Shown here: one piece after another, positions 1 through 6,381 of the stretch
Numbering within the stretch: the first letter of the stretch is position 1
How the letters are laid out: every line of letters starts with the position of its first letter
Assembly: GCA_023486985.1 (NCBI GenBank)
Contig: JAMDEM010000099.1
Span: forward strand, 1 to 10,036
Reading direction: 5' to 3'
Source of the DNA: Bacillota bacterium
GTDB lineage: Bacteria; Vulcanimicrobiota; JAMDEM01
DNA: 10,036 nucleotides
The notes under the pieces: model-generated
What the model was told of the DNA's origin: nothing
Seen by the model: only the letters and a program-made list of their open reading frames with translations
The model's database searches: none
Translations under genes and position numbers: made by a program

Positions 1-28
1 CTTAATAAATCTTTTTGGTATTACCTTT

Positions 29-265
29 TTAGCCCCTGATATATTCGTCCCACTTCTGATACATCTTGTCCTGAGTCTTGGCTTTGTTAACTGTTACATC
101 CTGCTGAATTTCGAAAATCTTGGTCTGCGTGTCCTGCAGGATTTTCCACCTTTCCATCTGCTGTTTCTGGGCATCTGCCTGAATCTGGGTTGCAATAGTC
201 ATTGCATTCTGCAGATCATTGGCTGACATTTGCTGTTGTGCAATGATGTTTGATATGAAATTCAT
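29..265 (-). CDS. Small glutamine-rich helical protein, unknown function (78 aa)
   Basis: I do not recognise this protein. It has 78 residues, about 15 of them Gln, no Pro, Cys or His, and a single Gly at the very C-terminus. That composition suits one long, mostly uninterrupted amphipathic helix or coiled coil from about residue 4 to 70, followed by a tail with two Trp (W40 and W73) and an acidic/aromatic end (KWDEYIRG). There is no signal peptide or membrane segment. The ATG start is secure: a near-perfect ribosome binding site AGGGAGG lies at 274-280, eight bases upstream. It follows the 93-aa gene after a 97-base gap, and that gap holds a good sigma70-type promoter with symmetric and direct repeats, so it is probably expressed on its own and strongly. 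A small structural or secreted helical protein linked to the flagellum is possible but only inferred from neighbourhood. The gene is real with good confidence; the role is unknown. Confidence 0.8.
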   Translation of the reverse strand: MNFISNIIAQQQMSANDLQNAMTIATQIQADAQKQQMERWKILQDTQTKIFEIQQDVTVNKAKTQDKMYQKWDEYIRG

Positions 266-303
266 TTTCTACACCTCCCTTGCACATTTCTTCTCTTACT
301 TAT

Positions 304-332
304 ATTATCACCTCTTAAGCCGTAATTGTAAA
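304..332 (-). promoter_or_regulatory. Sigma70-type promoter for the 78-aa gene
   Basis: Read on the minus strand there is a -35 box TTTACA (327-332, 5 of 6 matches to TTGACA), a spacer of exactly 17 bases (310-326), and a -10 box GATAAT (304-309, 5 of 6 matches to TATAAT). The predicted start point near 297 gives a leader of about 30 bases that contains the ribosome binding site. It lies between the 93-aa gene and the 78-aa gene, so it would serve only the latter in this window. Confidence 0.65.
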
Positions 333-337
333 GAGGT
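310..337. repeat. Inverted repeat overlapping the -35 box and spacer (operator-like)
   Basis: ACCTCTT at 310-316 is perfectly inverted as AAGAGGT at 331-337, with 14 bases between. The arms cover the downstream end of the spacer and part of the -35 box of the promoter for the 78-aa gene. The position suggests an operator for a dimeric repressor. It could also form a 7-bp RNA hairpin if read through from upstream, but no T-run follows on the minus strand, so a terminator is unlikely. Confidence 0.5.
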
Positions 338-338
338 T

Positions 339-357
339 TTTGCGATGAATTTGCGAT
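339..357. repeat. Tandem 8-bp direct repeat, 11-bp period, upstream of promoter
   Basis: TTTGCGAT occurs at 339-346 and again at 350-357 (ATCGCAAA read on the minus strand), an 11-bp period or about one helical turn. The pair sits immediately upstream of the -35 box, roughly -42 to -60 from the predicted start point, where class II-type activators bind. It lies in the gap just after the stop codon of the 93-aa gene, so it is not constrained by coding. Confidence 0.45.
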
Positions 358-361
358 TTTT

Positions 362-643
362 TTATTCTTTTGCCTTCTCCTCTTCTTTTACGGAAACTCC
401 CTGAAGTTTAACTCCTGAAGCCTTTAAATCCATATAAATTTTTTCGTTATTCTCATACATGGTAAGAATGGCTCCATCACGGGCAGATGTAATAACTACC
501 TCCAGCACCTCCAGAAGCAGTTTCGGTATATCCTCTTCCTTCCAGTTTATCCTGTCCCGGGTTTTTTCCCATACATCCAGATACATTCTGTTAAAGATAC
601 TTATCATCTCTTCAGGAGTTAGTCCCAGATGGGTTTCCATCAT
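362..643 (-). CDS. Small acidic protein of unknown function (93 aa)
   Basis: I do not recognise this protein. It is 93 aa (92 if the second of two adjacent ATG codons is used), apparently cytosolic, with no signal peptide or membrane helix. The N-terminal half has an amphipathic helical pattern containing W25 and W34 and a hydrophobic stretch around LLLEVLEVVI; the C-terminus is highly charged (VKEEEKAKE). The ribosome binding site AGGAGG (648-653) is 4 bases from the first ATG and 7 from the second (640-638), so the second ATG is probably the real start. It lies 87 bases after flhA on the same strand, where many bacteria have flhF or flhG; this is neither. It may be read through from the flhA operon, as I see no convincing promoter in the gap. 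A flagellar accessory role is inferred only from position. Confidence 0.72.
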   Translation of the reverse strand: MMETHLGLTPEEMISIFNRMYLDVWEKTRDRINWKEEDIPKLLLEVLEVVITSARDGAILTMYENNEKIYMDLKASGVKLQGVSVKEEEKAKE

Positions 644-730
644 TCTTCCTCCTCAATTTTCCAAGAATTAGAAAAGGCGAGTCTTTTGTCAAAGAAATTC
701 GTCTCTGCAAGCACTTTTCCTTCAAACCGG

Positions 731-2839
731 CTACTGAAATGAAATCACTCCAACTGATTGAACGTTTACTTTTGGTGCAATTTCATTCCACGATAAAACA
801 ACCAGATTTGGAAAAGACCTTTCCGTAAGCCTCTTATAAGCGGGCCTGATGGGAGGCGAAGCAAGAACTATCGGCTGCAAGCCCCTCTCCTGAAGCTTCT
901 GCACCTCTGCGCCTGTTGCCTGAAGTATTTCCTGTCCTATATTGGGATCAAGCGTGAGAAAAGAACCCATCTCGGTCCTTTGAATGGACTGGCTGACAAG
1001 CTGTTCTATCTGCTGGTCTATGGTTACAACATTAATTATACCTTCGTTGTTCATGTATTCCTTGCATATAACCCTGGAAAGGGCAACTCTCACGCACTCG
1101 GTAAGTATTTCCGTATCTTTTGTCATGTGAACATTGTCGGCAATGGTTTCAAGAACTGTCACCAGGTCCCTGATTGAAACTCTTTCTCTTACCAGATTCT
1201 GAAGAACCTTCTGGACTTCGCCCAGAGACAAAACATCCGGTATTATCTCTTTTACCACGGCCGGATGGGTCTTTTTAACAGTATCAACCAGCGCCTGAAC
1301 TTCCTGTCTGCCAAGGATCTCGGAGCCGTGGTTTCTTATAACCTCGGTTAGCTGGGTGGCAATAACGCTTACCGGGTCAAAAATCATGCACCCAAGCCTT
1401 TCGGCGTCCCCCCGCTGTTCGGGCGATATCCAGACGCCGGGCATGCCGTAAGTGGGGTCAACCGTCTTTGTGCCCCGCAAATTTCTTAATTTATCCTCAG
1501 GCCCGATAGCCAGGAACTGGTTAACCATTACCTCTCCCACGGCAACTTCAATTTCTTTTATTTTTATAACATAGGCGTTTGGTTTTAACTGCAGATTGTC
1601 CCTGAATCTCACCCCGGGCAGAACAAGCCCCATCTCAAGGGCAATGTGGCGCCTGATGGAGGTCACCCTCTCCAGGAGTTTCGCACCCTGGTTAGGGTCA
1701 ACAAGTGAGAGAAGACCCCTGCCCACTTCAAGAGAAATTGGATCTACCTGCATTAAGCTTACAACGCTTTCCGGCTTCTTGGTTGCATCCTGTTTTGTCT
1801 GCTCAACAACCGCTTGAGCTATTTCATCATATTGCTTTTGCTGTTTTTCAAGAACAGTACCTATCGTATAAGCAACCGCGGCAAGGAATAAAAAGGGCCA
1901 GCCCGGCAGGCTTTCCGTAAAAAGTCCCAGCAGACCCAGAAAGGACATGAATATGGCAGTAATTCTCAGAGCTTTTGGCTGGGCTGTTACCTGCCTTATA
2001 ACATCTACACCCAGGTTGGCTTCAGACGCTGCGCGTGAAACCACCATGCCCATTGCCGTTGACATTAAAAATGCCGGCAGGGTCGTCACAAGGCCGTTTC
2101 CTATGGTAAGCATTGCATAAGTCTTAAGAGATACTGCGGCGTTCAAATGATGCCAGAGAATTCCTATCAAAAGACCTCCAATGACGTTAATAATCATTAT
2201 AACCACAGCCGCCATGGCATCTCCCTTGACGAATTTACCGGCGCCGTCCATGGCGCCGTAGAAATCTGCTTCCCGTTCTATGTCTCTGCGCCTTTGTTTT
2301 GCGCCTTCGGCATCTATCAATCCGGAATGGAGGTCTGCATCAATCGCCATCTGTTTTCCCGGCATGGCATCGAGAGTAAATCTTGCCGCCACCTGGGCAA
2401 TTCTTTCAGCACCTGAAGTGATTACCATAAACTGAATTATGATAAGAATTATGAACATAATAAATCCGACCGCCAGGTTTCCTCCAACCACAAATTGAGC
2501 AAAAGATGGAATCACTCTTCCAACCATTCCCTGTTCCTGCATGTGGCCGTTAAGAAGAATCATTCTGGTAGCTGAAACATCAAGGGCAAGCCGGTAAAGA
2601 GTTGCCACAAGGAGCACGGTAGGAAAAACCGCAAACTCCAGTGGGTCTGAAATGTAGATGGAAATAAGGATGGTAACAACCGAAGCAAAGATATTTAAAA
2701 CAAGTAAAAGATCCAGCAGCCACGGAGGCATTGGGATAACAAGCATCACAATGATGCCTATTACCACAACTGCAATACCAATATCACTGTATTTTATGTA
2801 TTTATAAAGAGGTCCCTTTTCAGCCTGCGGGAGCGCCAA
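731..2839 (-). CDS. flhA: Flagellar export gate protein FlhA
   Basis: FlhA forms the nonameric ring of the flagellar type III export gate, couples export to the proton motive force, and docks chaperone-cargo complexes through its cytoplasmic domain. The 702-aa length is normal. Residues about 20-325 hold the hydrophobic segments typical of the eight-helix membrane half; the family signature lies at 146-169, ending in the conserved PGKQMAIDAD, and the KFVKGDA and EADFYGAMDGA segments are intact. The soluble domain runs from about 345 to the end. Two oddities: the signature has Gln149 where Glu is usual, and the normally conserved GDGLVSQIPAL reads GNGLVTTLPAF (residues 247-257). The start is TTG at 2839, chosen because AGGAGG lies at 2849-2854, nine bases away, and because the next Met (32) would remove part of the first membrane helix. 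It is the last conserved flagellar gene of the operon here. Confidence 0.98.
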   Translation of the reverse strand: MALPQAEKGPLYKYIKYSDIGIAVVVIGIIVMLVIPMPPWLLDLLLVLNIFASVVTILISIYISDPLEFAVFPTVLLVATLYRLALDVSATRMILLNGHMQEQGMVGRVIPSFAQFVVGGNLAVGFIMFIILIIIQFMVITSGAERIAQVAARFTLDAMPGKQMAIDADLHSGLIDAEGAKQRRRDIEREADFYGAMDGAGKFVKGDAMAAVVIMIINVIGGLLIGILWHHLNAAVSLKTYAMLTIGNGLVTTLPAFLMSTAMGMVVSRAASEANLGVDVIRQVTAQPKALRITAIFMSFLGLLGLFTESLPGWPFLFLAAVAYTIGTVLEKQQKQYDEIAQAVVEQTKQDATKKPESVVSLMQVDPISLEVGRGLLSLVDPNQGAKLLERVTSIRRHIALEMGLVLPGVRFRDNLQLKPNAYVIKIKEIEVAVGEVMVNQFLAIGPEDKLRNLRGTKTVDPTYGMPGVWISPEQRGDAERLGCMIFDPVSVIATQLTEVIRNHGSEILGRQEVQALVDTVKKTHPAVVKEIIPDVLSLGEVQKVLQNLVRERVSIRDLVTVLETIADNVHMTKDTEILTECVRVALSRVICKEYMNNEGIINVVTIDQQIEQLVSQSIQRTEMGSFLTLDPNIGQEILQATGAEVQKLQERGLQPIVLASPPIRPAYKRLTERSFPNLVVLSWNEIAPKVNVQSVGVISFQ

Positions 2840-2868
2840 CTATAATTTCCTCCTGTTTTAGCTTGTAG

Positions 2869-2888
2869 GGGTTTGATTCATCAAACCC
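2869..2888. other. Perfect 8-bp hairpin between ankyrin gene and flhA
   Basis: GGGTTTGA (2869-2876) pairs perfectly with TCAAACCC (2881-2888) around a 4-base loop. It begins five bases after the ankyrin stop codon in the transcription direction, in the largest gap of the operon, and ends 14 bases before the flhA ribosome binding site. No T-run follows on the minus strand, so a complete intrinsic terminator is unlikely. It may be an mRNA processing, stability or attenuation element that sets flhA level relative to upstream genes. Confidence 0.5.
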
Positions 2889-2892
2889 GCTT

Positions 2893-3339
2893 CTATTCCT
2901 TTGCCCCATGCGCACGAAGAAGCTCTACTACATCTTTGTTATCCGCTTCTATCGCCAGGCGCAAAGGTGTATAGCCAAAGGCATCCTCTATATTGACATC
3001 AGCGCCTTTGGAAATCAGAAGTGCTACTATATCTTTGTGCCCAAGCATTGCGGCAAAATGCAACGGCGTACTGCCATCCTTACATTTTGCATTGACATTA
3101 GCGCCTTTGGAAATCAGAAGCTCTGCCACATCTTTGTGCCCTTCCCATGCCGCTATGTGCAAAGGTGTCAAGCCATGCTTGTCCTTTTCATTAACAAGGT
3201 CGGGATTGCTATTAAGAAGCATTTTCACTTTTGCCAAGTCGCCCTGCCCGGCAGCGTCATGAATTTCACCACAAAAAGCTATTCCGGTAAACAGGATGAA
3301 AGCCAAAAGAACTACTGATACCGAAAGAATTTTTCCCAT
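2893..3339 (-). CDS. Exported ankyrin-repeat protein inside the flagellar operon
   Basis: This 148-aa protein starts with a classic signal peptide: Lys3, a hydrophobic core of residues 4-20, and a probable signal peptidase I site after AFC (residues 21-23). The Phe before Cys23 makes a lipoprotein site unlikely. The rest is four ankyrin repeats at about 25-53, 54-86, 87-119 and 120-148; the middle two have textbook TPLH, GHKD and LLISKGA(N/D)VN motifs. Ankyrin repeats are protein-binding scaffolds, so it probably binds a partner in the periplasm or at the cell surface. The ribosome binding site AGAGG sits in the 16-base gap after flhB, with ATG eight bases further on, so it is co-transcribed. 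Ankyrin proteins are not a known part of the flagellar export gate. It could be a motor or envelope accessory, or an unrelated gene captured by the operon. Confidence 0.9.
   Translation of the reverse strand: MGKILSVSVVLLAFILFTGIAFCGEIHDAAGQGDLAKVKMLLNSNPDLVNEKDKHGLTPLHIAAWEGHKDVAELLISKGANVNAKCKDGSTPLHFAAMLGHKDIVALLISKGADVNIEDAFGYTPLRLAIEADNKDVVELLRAHGAKE
2992..3120. repeat. Near-identical tandem ankyrin units, 99-bp period
   Basis: Thirty bases at 2992-3021 recur at 3091-3120 with a single mismatch (29 of 30 identical), offset by 99 bp, which is exactly one 33-residue ankyrin repeat. The shared stretch encodes the LLISKGA(N/D)VN end of repeats 2 and 3. Similarity continues more weakly beyond it (for example atctttgtgccc). 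Nucleotide identity above what the protein needs points to a fairly recent internal duplication or gene conversion. Confidence 0.75.
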
Positions 3340-3355
3340 ATTTATTTCCTCTTTT

Positions 3356-4465
3356 TTAACCTGCAGACGCTTTCTTCATCGTTGCAATGCGTCTTCGCCT
3401 CATCATCTGCCGTTTCTTCTTCAGCTTAAATACATAAGCAAGAACTTCCGCTACTGCCTTATACAATTCCACCGGAATTGTCTGTCCCACTTCGCAGTGC
3501 TTGAAAAGCGCCCTTGCAAGCTCTACATTTTCCACTATCGGCACATCGTTGTCCTCTGCAAGAAGCTTTATCTGCACTGCCACCATATGCTCTCCCTTAG
3601 CCACAACAATAGGAGCTTCGGTAACACCCTGCTCATACTTTACCGCCACTGCAAGGTGAGTGGGGTTTGTAACAACCGCAGAGGAATCGGGAACTTCCTC
3701 CATCATCCTTGCCATGGCACCCTGTCTCATAAGCTGGCGCATCTTTGACTTAACCTGGGGATTTCCTTCTGTTTCCTTGTATTCGTCCTTAAGCTCCTGG
3801 ATTGACATTTTCATCTGCTTCATAAACTGCTGGCGCTGGAAAAGGTAATCAATTATCGCTATTGCAGCCATGGCAACAAGAACATAAGCAACAATCTTTA
3901 CCACCATTCCCTTGAGAAAGTGAAGAGTGGTTGGAATATCCCACATTACGCTGTACTGCAGGTACATGATATCGGATTTTACCACCTTATAACAGACCCA
4001 TCCCACTATTAAAAGCTTGGCTACCTGTTTGGCAAGCTCCATTAAAGATTTTACTGAAAAGATTCTCTTAAACCCTTCTACCGGGCTTATCTTGCTCAAT
4101 TTGGGTATAATCGGCTCGGTGGAAAAAACCCATTTAATCTGGGCAAAGTTTGCAATAAGCGCCATTAAAAAGGCTGAAGCCAGTATTGGGCCCATAACCT
4201 TGGCAAAAACCAGAAGAGTCTGGATGGAATCAAGATTTATATTCCTCTTGCTAATATCAATACCGGGAATCAATCCAAACACATATCTGGAAAAATTCCC
4301 TATCTGCTCAACCATCCAGCTTCCGGCAAGAAGAAGCATACCTGCCGTTGCCAGAAGAAGCAGAGTGGATATAACATCCTGGCTCTTAAAAACCTGCCCT
4401 TTCTTTCTTGCTTCCTGTAATTTATGCTCTGTTGGCTCTTCAGTTTTATCGCTGTCTTCGTTCAC
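3356..4465 (-). CDS. flhB: Flagellar export switch protein FlhB
   Basis: FlhB is the inner-membrane export component that switches the apparatus from rod/hook to filament substrates. The 369-aa protein has the usual N-terminus (DKTEEPTEHKLQEARKKGQV, residues 6-25), four hydrophobic regions between about 32 and 210, and a cytoplasmic domain with the self-cleavage motif NPTH at 267-270, where the chain is cut between Asn267 and Pro268. The flanking NPTHLAVAVKY segment is canonical, so cleavage should occur. The tail after about 348 is very basic. The start is GTG at 4465, six bases after the fliR stop; its ribosome binding site GGGAGG is the last two codons of fliR, which suggests translational coupling. 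FliK, also encoded in this window, is the expected partner that triggers the switch. Confidence 0.98.
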   Translation of the reverse strand: MNEDSDKTEEPTEHKLQEARKKGQVFKSQDVISTLLLLATAGMLLLAGSWMVEQIGNFSRYVFGLIPGIDISKRNINLDSIQTLLVFAKVMGPILASAFLMALIANFAQIKWVFSTEPIIPKLSKISPVEGFKRIFSVKSLMELAKQVAKLLIVGWVCYKVVKSDIMYLQYSVMWDIPTTLHFLKGMVVKIVAYVLVAMAAIAIIDYLFQRQQFMKQMKMSIQELKDEYKETEGNPQVKSKMRQLMRQGAMARMMEEVPDSSAVVTNPTHLAVAVKYEQGVTEAPIVVAKGEHMVAVQIKLLAEDNDVPIVENVELARALFKHCEVGQTIPVELYKAVAEVLAYVFKLKKKRQMMRRRRIATMKKASAG

Positions 4466-4471
4466 TTAACC

Positions 4472-5254
4472 TCACCTCCCTGGCGTCATCATTTTTATGC
4501 TCTGGAGAATTTGATTCAGATTTGTACTAAAATAAGAATCAAGCCCTTTATAAACAAGGGGCAGTGCCACGAGAATCATCATAAGGCCTATCATTATATT
4601 CAACGGAAAGGAAAGCATGAAAACATTCATCTGGGGGGCAACCCGGGCAAGAAGCCCCAGGGCAACCTGTGTTATAAAAAGCGCTGCCAGTGCCGGAGCG
4701 GCAATCTGTATTCCAATAATGAAGACCTGCGTTGTCATGTCAATTAAATTATATATCAAAGACTTCGGAAACTCAAAGCCCGTAAGGGGAATAACCTCAA
4801 AACTTCTTTTAAGAGCCATTAAAAGGGTATGATGTCCGTTAAGAATAAGATATATCATCATGGCAAGATAAAACTTAAATCTCCTGATAAGGTTTACCGT
4901 GCCATGGCTTGCCGGGTCAAAACTTGCCGCCACTGAAAGTCCCATCTGAATATCCAGAAGTTCACCGGCAAACTGCGCTCCGGCAAGCACCAGAAAGGAA
5001 ACATATCCTATTACAAGGCCCACGGCGAGCTGTCCCAGAAGCATTATTGCAAGTTCAAACAAATCAGGCGGGAGCGCTTTGGGCACCGGAAGGGAAGGAA
5101 ATACAACAACAGCAATGCAAGCACCTGTTCCTACAAGAGCTGGCTTGGGTATGTGTCCGCTTCCCCATATGGGAGCCTGCACAAAAAATCCCACTACCCT
5201 TGCGAAGCAGAGAAGGAACATTCCCCAGAGCAAAATGGCATCAGCCTGCATCAT
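4472..5254 (-). CDS. fliR: Flagellar export pore protein FliR
   Basis: FliR is the single-copy subunit that completes the FliP-FliQ-FliR export pore. The product is 260 aa, the normal size, very hydrophobic, with about six membrane segments and the family hallmark ARVAPQMNVFMLSFPLNI near the C-terminus. The reading frame stays open upstream to 5515, but that part overlaps fliQ and is noise. Two adjacent ATG codons lie at 5254 and 5251; the ribosome binding site GGAGGG (5257-5262) is two bases from the first and five from the second, so translation may really begin at 5251. It starts 14-17 bases after the fliQ stop and ends six bases before the flhB start, inside an unbroken fliP-fliQ-fliR-flhB run. 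Confidence 0.97.
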   Translation of the reverse strand: MMQADAILLWGMFLLCFARVVGFFVQAPIWGSGHIPKPALVGTGACIAVVVFPSLPVPKALPPDLFELAIMLLGQLAVGLVIGYVSFLVLAGAQFAGELLDIQMGLSVAASFDPASHGTVNLIRRFKFYLAMMIYLILNGHHTLLMALKRSFEVIPLTGFEFPKSLIYNLIDMTTQVFIIGIQIAAPALAALFITQVALGLLARVAPQMNVFMLSFPLNIMIGLMMILVALPLVYKGLDSYFSTNLNQILQSIKMMTPGR

Positions 5255-5268
5255 GACCCTCCGCTGTA

Positions 5269-5541
5269 TCAGTGTCCAACAAGGTTTGGAATACCGTTTA
5301 AAAGACCGATAGTAAACTTTGCAAGCATTCCGGCAATCCATGAGCCGCATACTAAAACCGCAAGAAAAGTTGCTACAATCTTGGGAACAAAGGATATAGT
5401 CTGCTCCTGAACCTGCGTTGTTGCCTGGAGCACGCTTATCACAAGTCCTACAACCAGGGCTGAAATCAGCATCGGGGCCGAAAGAAGCAGAATAAGATAT
5501 AAAGCATCTCCGCAAACTTTTAAAATATAATCTTCGTTCAT
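5269..5541 (-). CDS. fliQ: Flagellar export pore protein FliQ
   Basis: FliQ is a small two-helix membrane protein; four copies join FliP and FliR in the export gate pore. The 90-aa length matches the family exactly. Two hydrophobic hairpin helices span about residues 15-37 and 52-77, with the conserved linker QATTQVQEQTISFVPKI between them. The ATG has a strong ribosome binding site, AGGGAGG, nine bases upstream and directly after the fliP stop codon (14-base gap). Nothing about it is unusual. Confidence 0.98.
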   Translation of the reverse strand: MNEDYILKVCGDALYLILLLSAPMLISALVVGLVISVLQATTQVQEQTISFVPKIVATFLAVLVCGSWIAGMLAKFTIGLLNGIPNLVGH

Positions 5542-5555
5542 TTTACTTTTCCTCC

Positions 5556-6359
5556 CTAGCCGCCCTGATGGAAGCTTTCGATTAAGCCTTTTACAATCAA
5601 CTGCCAGCCGTCAATCATGACGAAAAGAAGCAGTTTAAAAGGCATTGATATGGACATTGGCGATAACATGAACATACCCATTGACATCAACACTGAAGCC
5701 ACAACCATATCAATAACTAAAAACGGTATATATATCAAAAAGCCGATTTCAAAGGCTGTTTTTATCTCGCTTATCATAAATGAAGGCAGGAGAACATAGG
5801 TGGGAACATCCTTCTTGGTGGTATTTCCAGTCACCTTTATCTTAGCCATGGTCATAAAAAGCTTTAAATCACTGGTTCTTGTCTGACTGAACATAAATTC
5901 TCTCAAGGGGTTGCTTACTTTTTCCAGAGCCTGATTCTGGGATAATTCCCCCCTGAAAAATGGAGTTACTGCTTCTTTGTGAATTTTTGAGCCTACCGGC
6001 ATCATGATATAAAGAGTCATAAAAAGGGCTAAGCCCATGAGCACCTGAGTTGGGGGCACCTGCTGGGTTCCCAGAGCTGTTCTTAAAAAGGAAAGTACTA
6101 TTGTGATTCTTACAAACGATGTAGCCATTATCAATATATACGGCGCAAGAGAAAGAATCGTAAGGAGAACCAGAATCTGCAGGGGCATTGCCACGGCTTT
6201 GGGTCCCTTTACCATCTGGTCGCCTATCTGTATTTTGGGAAGAACTATCTGCGGTGGAGCACCTTCCTGGGCAGGCGCAGGCAGGGAATTTAAAACAATA
6301 AACAAAACAGCCAGCGCAAGAACCAGAAGGGATATTTTTTTCCATTTTGCTGATTTCAT
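5556..6359 (-). CDS. fliP: Flagellar export pore protein FliP
   Basis: FliP is the core five-copy subunit of the export gate pore. The 267-aa protein has a cleavable signal peptide, as usual for flagellar FliP (basic residues 2-8, hydrophobic 9-25, likely cut after APA near residue 30), then a short loop and membrane helices from about 58. Family signatures are present: TSFVRITIVLSFLRTALG (80-97), the LPSFMISEIKTAFEIGF segment (191-207), and PFKLLLFVMIDGW (240-252). ATG at 6359 is the only reasonable start, because a TAA in the same frame lies just upstream at 6366-6368. The best ribosome binding site, GGAGG, is 12 bases away, rather far, so initiation may be less efficient than for its neighbours. 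It begins 22 bases after fliO. Confidence 0.98.
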   Translation of the reverse strand: MKSAKWKKISLLVLALAVLFIVLNSLPAPAQEGAPPQIVLPKIQIGDQMVKGPKAVAMPLQILVLLTILSLAPYILIMATSFVRITIVLSFLRTALGTQQVPPTQVLMGLALFMTLYIMMPVGSKIHKEAVTPFFRGELSQNQALEKVSNPLREFMFSQTRTSDLKLFMTMAKIKVTGNTTKKDVPTYVLLPSFMISEIKTAFEIGFLIYIPFLVIDMVVASVLMSMGMFMLSPMSISMPFKLLLFVMIDGWQLIVKGLIESFHQGG

Positions 6360-6381
6360 CGGCGCTTATGACCTCCAAAAT

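Noticed and set aside
29..265. 78-aa protein as a type III needle (YscF/PrgI-like) subunit
   Set aside because: Size and helicity are similar, but I see no needle-type turn or conserved C-terminal motif, and the export genes are clearly flagellar (FliO, FliM and FliK present).
667..692. Possible promoter for the 93-aa gene: perfect TTGACA at 687-692 with TCTAAT at 667-672
   Set aside because: The spacer is only 14 bases, too short for a sigma70-type promoter, and no acceptable -10 occurs at 16-18 bases. The gene is more simply read through from flhA.
2908..3318. 136-codon plus-strand frame opposite the ankyrin gene
   Set aside because: It arises from the repeat structure and codon bias of the ankyrin gene; no ribosome binding site or recognisable domain, and every supported gene is on the minus strand.
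5255..5515. N-terminal extension of the fliR reading frame overlapping fliQ
   Set aside because: It is fliQ read in another frame: Cys-rich, not membrane-like, and lacks a ribosome binding site at its ATG. A clear site precedes the ATG pair at 5254/5251, giving the normal FliR length.
5869..6378. 169-codon frame overlapping fliP on the same strand
   Set aside because: Low-complexity product rich in Ser, Asn and Cys with no family likeness; it is the shifted frame of a perfectly conserved fliP.
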